Both the position numbers and the translations under genes were made by a program. 11,248 nucleotides of DNA from Spirochaeta sp. UBA2779 (lineage in GTDB: Bacteria; Spirochaetota; Spirochaetia; DSM-2461), in NCBI GenBank assembly GCA_002352375.1, contig DEIH01000002.1, positions 1-11,248 on the forward strand, read 5' to 3'. Positions 6,435-11,248 of this stretch are shown here, one piece after another (the first letter of the stretch is position 1; each line of letters begins with the position of its first letter). The notes beneath the pieces were generated by a model. The model worked only from the letters and a program-made list of their open reading frames with translations. It did not search any database and was not told the origin of the DNA.

Positions 6435-7434
6435 TCGCAGCGGCCACCTTGCCTGTCATCTCATTTAGAGCGGCCGCGGCTTCACTGTCCCCGCTCTTCA
6501 GGAGCAGCGGCTTGCCGGTTTCACCTGAGTGAGAAACCGCTGCATCCAGAGGCAGGCGACCCAGGAAGGGGACATCCAGTTCTTTGGCAACACTCTCTCC
6601 GGCTCCCGAACCGAAAATCGGGCCGGCCATATTCTCAACAACACCAAGTATGGGAACATCAAGTTTTCGGAAAGCATCAATGCCCCGACGGGTATCACTG
6701 ACTGAGACAATCTGGGGTGTTGTAACCACAACGGCTCCGGTGAGGGGCAGCTGCTGAGCAAGACTCATCTGAGCATCACCGGTTCCCGGTGGGAGATCGA
6801 CAACCAGATAGTCCAAATCTCCCCAGGCAACTTCGGTTACAAGCTGATTGATGGTGCTGTGAATCATAGGACCCCGCCATACCAGAGCCTGATCGCCAGG
6901 TATAAGGAAACCCATGCTGATCATTTCAATACCGTATTTCTTTACAGGAACTAATTTTTCACCATCCTGTACCGGAGGCTCGGAAACACCCATGAGAGAA
7001 GGAACATTCGGACCGTATATATCGGCATCAAGCAATCCCACTGAAGCTCCTGATGCGGCCAGAGATACGGCAAGATTAACCGCTACAGTGGATTTACCGA
7101 CACCACCTTTCCCGGCTCCCACAGCTATAACATTCTTAAAGGGTATATCGGCTTTAGAAAGCAGTTTACTGTCTCCACGAACCCGGGCTCCAAACTCCAG
7201 TTTGATTTCCCCTAACTCCGGAATATCCCGTCTGAGGGCATTTTCACAATCACTTCTGATTGTATCTTTCAAAGGACAGGCCGGGGTGGTGAGCATCACG
7301 GAAAAGGAGATGTCATTTCCTGAAATCTTGAGATTCTCAATGAATCCCAGAGACACCAGATCTTTATGCAGTTCCGGATCGTCGACGGTGGCCAGAGCGG
7401 CCATAACTTTTTCTTTACTTATTGTATTTGACAT
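6415..7434 (-). CDS. mrp: Mrp/ApbC-type P-loop ATPase, Fe-S cluster carrier family
   Basis: The protein has 339 residues. The N-terminal MIP18-type (DUF59) domain spans roughly 5-85, with DDPEL at 18-22 and the conserved cysteine C53 in TTPACP. The ParA/MinD-like ATPase follows: deviant Walker A GKGGVGKST at 108-116, LLDADIYGPN at 134-143, and Walker B VVDLPPGTGD at 211-220. Mrp/ApbC/NBP35 proteins bind and transfer Fe-S clusters in the cytoplasm, usually through a CXXC pair after VENM. Here residues 266-280 read VENMAGPIFGSGAGE, so the CXXC and about ten flanking residues are absent. The start at 7434 fits the normal N-terminus, but no ribosome site precedes it; a promoter sits so close that the mRNA may be leaderless. 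Confidence 0.93.
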   Translation of the reverse strand: MSNTISKEKVMAALATVDDPELHKDLVSLGFIENLKISGNDISFSVMLTTPACPLKDTIRSDCENALRRDIPELGEIKLEFGARVRGDSKLLSKADIPFKNVIAVGAGKGGVGKSTVAVNLAVSLAASGASVGLLDADIYGPNVPSLMGVSEPPVQDGEKLVPVKKYGIEMISMGFLIPGDQALVWRGPMIHSTINQLVTEVAWGDLDYLVVDLPPGTGDAQMSLAQQLPLTGAVVVTTPQIVSVSDTRRGIDAFRKLDVPILGVVENMAGPIFGSGAGESVAKELDVPFLGRLPLDAAVSHSGETGKPLLLKSGDSEAAAALNEMTGKVAAAISVLQG

Positions 7435-7443
7435 GGTCTGGTA

Positions 7444-7472
7444 AATATATGCATTAGGAGGAGTATAGGCAA
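7444..7472 (-). promoter_or_regulatory. Promoter of mrp, predicted leaderless start
   Basis: On the minus strand TTGCCT (plus positions 7467-7472, 4/6 to the -35 consensus) is followed after 17 bp by TATATT (7444-7449, 5/6 to the -10 consensus). A start about 7 bases past the -10 box would fall near 7437, only about 3 bases before the mrp ATG at 7434, leaving no room for a ribosome site. None is visible. Confidence 0.5.
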
Positions 7473-7524
7473 ATATTCCTGAAATTGACGGGTTTATTTC
7501 CGGAGGAGTGCCAGCAAAGCAAGG

Positions 7525-7678
7525 TATGATACCCCGCCCCTTGGGCCGGAAAAGAAACAGCGGGTTCGCACAGCGAACTTATGAGCAAGTTGCCACAAAG
7601 CAACTCTGGGTCCAAAGCCTGCCTCAGGTTACATGGCCGAGCAGCTGCAACCCAGCGACCAATCCCCAGGATATCATA
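7525..7678 (-). ncRNA. Candidate structured non-coding RNA in the mrp/URO-D gap
   Basis: This 154-bp stretch between two minus-strand genes has nested complementarity that no coding frame explains. Its ends pair: TATGATACC (7525-7533) with GGATATCATA (7669-7678), nine pairs and one bulged base. Inside, 7541-7548 pairs with 7656-7662 (TTGG with CCAA, extended by a T-G wobble that exists only on the minus-strand RNA). CTGGGT (7606-7611) pairs with ACCCAG (7650-7655). There are two perfect 6-bp hairpins: 7564-7578 (GTTCGC, 3-base loop, GCGAAC) and 7588-7605 (AGTTGC, 6-base loop, GCAACT). No tRNA, SRP RNA, RNase P or known riboswitch signature was recognised. A 6S-like RNA is possible given the length and closed ends. 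No poly-T terminator or clear promoter is seen. The strand is inferred from the wobble pair and the flanking genes. Confidence 0.4.
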
Positions 7679-7682
7679 GCTT

Positions 7683-8693
7683 TCATTCCCTCCCTGATTC
7701 CACCATTGCTCTGAAATTTTCCGGTTTAACCGATGCAGTAATCGTATTACCCGAAGATAGAATAAAACCACCCCGTGAACCCAGCTCCCGTACCAGAGTC
7801 TGGGTAACACTCCTCACATCATCAATGCTCCCGCGGCTGAGGAGGTCAACATCAACATTCCCCAACAATGCCACCTTAGCACCGAGAGTTTTACGAAGCT
7901 CAACAAGATTATTCCCGGCGGCTGGCTCCAAAGGGCCTAAACCATCAATTCCAGTATCAACAATCAAATCCAGAATACCGGAAATATCACCATCGGTATG
8001 CTTGATGCAGATTCCCCCGGCATCATGGACGGCCTTCACCCCCCGGGTTAACCAGGGAAGAACAAAACGCTTAAAATGTTCCCGGGACATCAGAGTACTG
8101 GTTTTAAACGCATAATCGTCAGTTAAGTAGATAATATCTGCACCGGCCTGAATGCATAAACGAAATAAACGGGTGTAATAATCGCTCACCATTTCTGACA
8201 AGCGGTCGACAAAATCCGGATTATCCACAAAGGACATCATCAGAACATCCATTCCGCAAAGGTACCAGGAAGCCGCAAAATCATTACGGCTGAGTACTGC
8301 CACCGCTCTATCGGGAAAACGCCTGCGGACATAACGTACCGCCTTTATTAAAGGACTCTTCTCCGGACGGGGAGGCTTGAAGCCCTTAAGATACTCAAGA
8401 GACGGAATAGGATGACCAACGGGAATAGGCAGTAACTCACCGGTCATCCGGCTTTTTACACCCCATTCATCGGTATAGTATTTAAGATGGGGAATCACCC
8501 AGCGACGCCAGCCAAGAACATAGAGCATCTGATTTACAGAAACACCATCGAGGTTCATGTCCTTAATCATTTTAAGATAAGATCTGTAACCCAGTTCCTT
8601 TATTACGGCCCAGTCAATACCCATTTCCATAAAAGGAACACGGTCTGTTTTTTGGCCGGCAAGGGCAGATATGATTCGTTCTCTGGAATTCAT
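7683..8693 (-). CDS. URO-D family protein (not HemE), substrate unknown
   Basis: The protein is 336 residues from ATG 8693, chosen because MNSRERIISALAGQKTDRVP is the standard N-terminus of this family; the frame is open to 8735 but adds an atypical hydrophobic tail. Family features include DRVPF at 17-21, a central AGADIIYLTDDYAF segment (183-196), GGICIKHTDGDI (226-237), IDGLGPLEP (249-257), KVALLGNVD (273-281) and the C-terminal ILSSGNTI plus KPENFRAM. The family includes uroporphyrinogen decarboxylase and corrinoid-linked methyltransferases such as MtaA and CmuA. The HemE substrate-binding block near the N-terminus (RQAGR) is absent. The MtaA HxC zinc site appears as H232-T-D234. Neither haem synthesis nor zinc-dependent methyl transfer is therefore well supported. 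It is divergent from the next gene with 41 bp between start codons. Confidence 0.85.
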   Translation of the reverse strand: MNSRERIISALAGQKTDRVPFMEMGIDWAVIKELGYRSYLKMIKDMNLDGVSVNQMLYVLGWRRWVIPHLKYYTDEWGVKSRMTGELLPIPVGHPIPSLEYLKGFKPPRPEKSPLIKAVRYVRRRFPDRAVAVLSRNDFAASWYLCGMDVLMMSFVDNPDFVDRLSEMVSDYYTRLFRLCIQAGADIIYLTDDYAFKTSTLMSREHFKRFVLPWLTRGVKAVHDAGGICIKHTDGDISGILDLIVDTGIDGLGPLEPAAGNNLVELRKTLGAKVALLGNVDVDLLSRGSIDDVRSVTQTLVRELGSRGGFILSSGNTITASVKPENFRAMVESGRE

Positions 8694-8734
8694 AGTCCAG
8701 TATGCTACCATAAAAACAGAGGTGAAAGACAGCA

Positions 8735-9304
8735 ATGAAAAAAATGTCAGAGTGGCTTATCCGAATTTCCGGCAAGTGGATGGTTGTATCATTCCTCCTT
8801 GCCCTGATACTTTTTGTATTCCTTGTTTTACCTGGGAACACTCATATAAAGACGGCAGGCAGGAAGGCTCCCGGGATACCCGATCTATCCTTCTGGTACA
8901 CCGCAGAGCATCTATACGAGGCAGCTGAAATATACGGTGAAAACGGCCGGATGGAGTATGTAAAAATGCATGCCGGTTTCGACGTTATCTGGCCTGTTAT
9001 TTACGTGGGTTTTCTTGCAGTCTCAATATCTTGGATTTTTGTCAGTATTTCCGGGAAAAGCCTGTCCCGCCGGTTGAATCTTATTCCCGTTGCAGCCGGG
9101 ATATTCGATTTCCTGGAGAATCTGTTCACCTCAATAGTAATGCTGCGGTATCCTGAATTGAGCCGGGGTATTGATTCATTAGCTCCGATTGCAACCCTGC
9201 TGAAATGGGTACTTGTTTATCTCAGTGTTCTAATTCTGCTTATCGGAATATCAGTGCGTGGCTTTCGATTTCTCAGGAGTATCAGAAAGCATCCTGGAGC
9301 CTGA
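8735..9304 (+). CDS. Four-helix integral membrane protein, unknown function
   Basis: The product is 189 residues with predicted membrane helices at about 14-33, 83-105, 115-137 and 150-174 and a soluble, probably extracytoplasmic loop at 35-82. Within the helices are polar or charged residues likely to be functional: HAGFDVIWPVIY (79-90) and AAGIFDFLENL (120-130), the latter placing D125, E128 and N129 in a helix. I associate the D-x-x-x-P and D-x-x-EN pattern with a family of uncharacterised small membrane proteins, without a known activity. AGAGGTG (8718-8724) lies 10 bases before the ATG; M4 is an alternative start with a poorer site. The promoter must overlap the 41-bp gap or the start of the URO-D gene. 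The next gene is 93 bp downstream on the same strand. Confidence 0.85.
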   Translation: MKKMSEWLIRISGKWMVVSFLLALILFVFLVLPGNTHIKTAGRKAPGIPDLSFWYTAEHLYEAAEIYGENGRMEYVKMHAGFDVIWPVIYVGFLAVSISWIFVSISGKSLSRRLNLIPVAAGIFDFLENLFTSIVMLRYPELSRGIDSLAPIATLLKWVLVYLSVLILLIGISVRGFRFLRSIRKHPGA

Positions 9305-9311
9305 GTGAGTT

Positions 9312-9331
9312 ACGAATGTTCCAGTATTCGT
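9312..9331 (+). promoter_or_regulatory. Dyad upstream of the LysR-type gene, possible operator
   Basis: ACGAAT (9312-9317) and ATTCGT (9326-9331) form a perfect 6-bp inverted repeat with an 8-base spacer, 30 bp upstream of the regulator's predicted -35 box. A further half-like site, TTCGAA, is at 9339-9344. LysR-type regulators often bind interrupted dyads of this size upstream of their own gene, so autoregulation is a reasonable inference. Confidence 0.35.
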
Positions 9332-9360
9332 TATTGTATTCGAAGAGCGTTTCTACCAGT

Positions 9361-9390
9361 TTTACAGAACTGTGTAATATCGTATATATT
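9361..9390 (+). promoter_or_regulatory. Promoter of the LysR-type gene, predicted leaderless start
   Basis: TTTACA (9361-9366, 5/6 to the -35 consensus) is followed after 18 bp by TATATT (9385-9390, 5/6 to the -10 consensus). The predicted start, near 9397, is practically at the ATG at 9398. The bases just before the ATG are only T and A and contain no ribosome site. Confidence 0.45.
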
Positions 9391-9397
9391 TATATAT

Positions 9398-10285
9398 ATG
9401 GACTTAATCAAGCTCAAATCCTTTCTGGCGATAACGCAACTCGGTAGTTTCAGCAAAGCTGCCGAAGTATTGTATTTTTCTCAGCCGGCGATCAGTGCCC
9501 ATATAAAAGAACTCGAATATGAATACAATACAAAACTTTTCAACCGGGTTGGACGGAAAATTGAGCTGACAAAAAGTGGAAAAGCACTTGTGTACTATGT
9601 CGAATCCATACTGGATACTTTTGAGGAATCAAAAAAGGCACTTAATGGATTAAAAGAAGCTGGACAGGGTGAACTCTCTATAGGTACCAGCAGTCTGCCC
9701 GGAGCCCATCTTGTCCCGGCATATTTATCCCGTTACAAATCACAAAATCCGGAAGTAACATTCAATGTAACAATTTCCAAAGCTGCAGAGATAAGAGAGA
9801 TGGTGTTAAAAAAAAAGCTGGACATCGGTATCATCGGCTCCCAGGATGCTGGGTTCAAAGATACCAGACTTGAAGAAAAAATAATCGGCAGGGACGAGAT
9901 GGTGCTGGCTATTCCAAACACCCATGCTTTATCCGGTAAGGACGAGGTAAGTATCCGTGATTTAAAGAATCTGGAATTGATTGTTTCTTTTAAAAATACA
10001 CTTTCCCGGCAGGCCATCACCAAACTGTTCCTCAAATACGATGTGCCCTATTCGATAAAACACGAGATTGACGATAAGGCCATGAGAATCTCCATGGTTC
10101 AGAATGGCCTGGGTTGCGCCTTTTTTACCTACTCGGAAATTAAACGGGAGGTGAACTCAAAATGGTTCTCCATCTTGAGGATTAAGGAAGAAACTCTTTA
10201 CAGAAACATTGTCCTTATACATCTTCAAGATATATCGATGTCTCCAACTGTCAAATCGTTTTGTAACTACCTGATAAAGACATAG
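9398..10285 (+). CDS. LysR-type transcriptional regulator
   Basis: The protein has 295 residues from ATG 9398; the open frame runs back to 9305, but DLIKLKSFLAITQLGSFSKA is the normal LysR N-terminus. The winged helix-turn-helix occupies about 2-61, with GSFSKAAEVLYFSQPAISAH as the HTH and KLFNRVGRKIELTKSGKAL as the wing. A linker helix follows, then the ligand-binding domain from about residue 91 (GELSIGTSSLPG, LDIGIIG, MVLAIPNTHAL). The GTSSLPG opening resembles the CysL/CbbR branch, a weak hint toward sulfur or carbon metabolism only. Possible targets are its own gene and the upstream membrane protein gene. No ribosome site is visible. The last codons form the left arm of a hairpin. Confidence 0.93.
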   Translation: MDLIKLKSFLAITQLGSFSKAAEVLYFSQPAISAHIKELEYEYNTKLFNRVGRKIELTKSGKALVYYVESILDTFEESKKALNGLKEAGQGELSIGTSSLPGAHLVPAYLSRYKSQNPEVTFNVTISKAAEIREMVLKKKLDIGIIGSQDAGFKDTRLEEKIIGRDEMVLAIPNTHALSGKDEVSIRDLKNLELIVSFKNTLSRQAITKLFLKYDVPYSIKHEIDDKAMRISMVQNGLGCAFFTYSEIKREVNSKWFSILRIKEETLYRNIVLIHLQDISMSPTVKSFCNYLIKT

Positions 10286-10309
10286 TAAATATCTGTATCT
10301 TTATCAGGT
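10269..10309. terminator. Hairpin between the convergent LysR and DHH genes
   Basis: ACCTGATAAAGA (10269-10280) and TCTTTATCAGGT (10298-10309) are exact 12-base reverse complements with a 17-base loop. The left arm lies inside the last codons of the LysR-type gene and the stop codon (10283-10285) is in the loop. No T run follows on either strand, so it is a weak or Rho-assisted terminator, or an mRNA 3' end stabiliser, for one or both genes. Confidence 0.45.
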
Positions 10310-10333
10310 TCCGGACATTCCACTCTAAGCTTT

Positions 10334-11248
10334 CTAAGCTGTAAAGAAGTCGTTCAGTATCGGTTGGAGTTTCTTACGCGAAATCCCGAGATTACCCTGG
10401 TGATAGAACGCAATTTCTCCATCGTTAAAGCCACTGTCCATAAACTCAAGCCCCAAATCCGAGGATTCAAGAAACTTAATAGTCTTTTCCCGTAAATCTG
10501 CTTCAGGAATAAAAACACCGAGATTCCGTATAAAGTCGGGATCTGTATATGCATTCATTACCAGTAAAACATCAAGATCTCTATCTCCGGTATATTCCTG
10601 AAACACTTTCAACAGATCAGAATCTTTCTTTATCCAGTCAATGGCCGGCATAAGTACCGATCCGATTCCACATTTTACATCACCGAGCTGCCATTCTTTA
10701 TAGTCCTTTCTTAATAGATCGTAACTACCAAGAGACGATACGTTGAACTTCTCGAATTGAAGTTTATCAAAGAGTGATTTCTGCTCCAGACCGGTAAGTG
10801 CTATGAGTGCCTTAGCCGCTGTATCATCATCACTTGTAACACGGCCGGCATCTGCATCAAGGTTGACAGTATCAAGTAATATAGTTCCCAGAAGCAGCTT
10901 TCCCACATCACTGTCAATCTTTTCTTTATTGTTCTGTATAAACCGTTCAGCTACAATTGTTGCTGCAGAACCTACAGGTCTGATGTCTGCGGCAACATCC
11001 GATGGGTATTTTTTTTCATCCGCATGATGATCCAGTATTTCTTTGAGGTTTTTTTCATATGCTGCCAAACCTGCTCCGGGAACATTATGATCCACGAGGA
11101 CAAGGTTGAGATTTCCCTTATCGGAAAGCTCATTCAAATTAACATCCTCAAGAAATAGCAGACTGTCAGAACTGATTGAAGCTTCACCAAACAGATAAAC
11201 AGCTTCAGTTCTCAGAGCAAAATCGTTCCTGGGTATGTTCATCACCGG
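10334..11248 (-). CDS. DHH/DHHA2 phosphoesterase, PPX1/prune type (N-terminus outside window)
   Basis: The frame is open to the window edge, with a proline codon before the GTG-ATG pair near 11243. The sequence there (PVMNIPRNDFALRTE) aligns with an internal block of prune and PPX1 proteins, so the real start and DHH motif I (a D-x-D near the N-terminus) are missing from view. Numbering from GTG 11245, visible motifs are LVDHN (50-54), ILDHH (70-74), VGSAATIVAE (91-100), TILLDTVNLD (121-130) and a C-terminal DHHA2 domain (about 170-303, with DYKEW and CGIGSV). The family hydrolyses polyphosphate, pyrophosphate or nucleotides using Mn or Mg in the cytoplasm. The DHN form suits PPX1-like exopolyphosphatase better than family II pyrophosphatase, but this is not certain. 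It converges on the LysR-type gene with 48 bp between. Confidence 0.9.
   Translation of the reverse strand, partial: PVMNIPRNDFALRTEAVYLFGEASISSDSLLFLEDVNLNELSDKGNLNLVLVDHNVPGAGLAAYEKNLKEILDHHADEKKYPSDVAADIRPVGSAATIVAERFIQNNKEKIDSDVGKLLLGTILLDTVNLDADAGRVTSDDDTAAKALIALTGLEQKSLFDKLQFEKFNVSSLGSYDLLRKDYKEWQLGDVKCGIGSVLMPAIDWIKKDSDLLKVFQEYTGDRDLDVLLVMNAYTDPDFIRNLGVFIPEADLREKTIKFLESSDLGLEFMDSGFNDGEIAFYHQGNLGISRKKLQPILNDFFTA

Noticed and set aside
6914..7444. Plus-strand open frame of 176 codons opposite mrp
   Set aside because: The opposite strand encodes an unmistakable Mrp ATPase, and this frame has no motif.
7523..7533. GGTATGATACC as a protein-binding operator
   Set aside because: It is an 11-bp dyad, but the same bases pair better with 7669-7678 as the closing stem of the RNA candidate, and it is not placed at a promoter I can define.
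7561..7605. GGGTTCG sequence suggesting a tRNA T-arm
   Set aside because: The T-loop consensus (TTCRANY in a 7-base loop) is not met, and no acceptor stem, anticodon arm or CCA arrangement fits. The bases pair as a 6-bp hairpin with a 3-base loop instead.
7454..7810. Open frame of 118 codons on the minus strand covering the mrp/URO-D gap
   Set aside because: It overlaps the URO-D C-terminus in another frame and covers the folded RNA candidate. The product shows no motif and no ribosome site supports it.
7633..8115. Plus-strand open frame of 160 codons opposite the URO-D gene
   Set aside because: Proline- and serine-rich translation typical of the complement of a real gene. The minus-strand frame carries the family signatures.
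10328..10343. Tandem CTAAGCT direct repeat near the end of the DHH gene
   Set aside because: Only two 7-base copies; not enough to support a repeat or attachment site.

Overview
This is a protein-dense bacterial chromosomal window of moderate GC (estimated by eye at a little under 50%). It holds ten complete protein genes plus two that run off the edges. I see no insertion sequence, phage gene, CRISPR array, tRNA or rRNA. The mix of a long-form (class II) ketol-acid reductoisomerase, a lipoprotein with a relaxed lipobox, a UVR-motif protein, a PPX1/prune-type phosphoesterase and a URO-D family protein is compatible with a free-living spirochaete or a similar didermic anaerobe. This is an inference from gene content and not a proven placement.

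Layout. Positions 1-1804 (+): the 3' part of an ornithine carbamoyltransferase gene, then an alanine racemase gene (alr) 10 bp downstream, probably one transcript. Positions 1816-2754 (-): a LysO/DUF340-type lysine exporter, convergent with alr. Positions 2861-4324 (+): ilvC, divergent from lysO across a 106-bp shared promoter region and ending at a perfect 15-bp terminator hairpin. Positions 4467-4787 (+): a small basic coiled-coil protein with its own promoter, ribosome site and terminator. Positions 4858-5613 (-) and 5748-6434 (+): a UVR-motif protein and a lipoprotein, divergent across a region carrying an extended -10 promoter and a dyad. Positions 6415-7434 (-): an Mrp/ApbC-type P-loop ATPase whose 3' end overlaps the lipoprotein gene. 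Positions 7435-7682: intergenic, with the mrp promoter and a candidate structured RNA. Positions 7683-8693 (-): a URO-D family protein. Positions 8735-9304 (+): a four-helix membrane protein. Positions 9398-10285 (+): a LysR-type regulator. Positions 10334-11248 (-): a DHH/DHHA2 phosphoesterase truncated at its N-terminus by the window edge.

How it fits together. The left half is amino-acid metabolism: ornithine to citrulline, L-/D-alanine, lysine (or related dibasic amino acid) export, and branched-chain amino-acid synthesis. The right half is a set of mostly single-gene units with no obvious common pathway: Fe-S carrier-type ATPase, URO-D-like enzyme, membrane protein, regulator and phosphoesterase.

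No large novel multi-gene system is evident. The most unusual items are the folded candidate RNA at 7525-7678, the self-contained small basic protein gene at 4467-4787, promoter/start spacings that predict leaderless or nearly leaderless mRNAs (mrp, the LysR gene, possibly lysO), and an Mrp protein without its usual CXXC motif.
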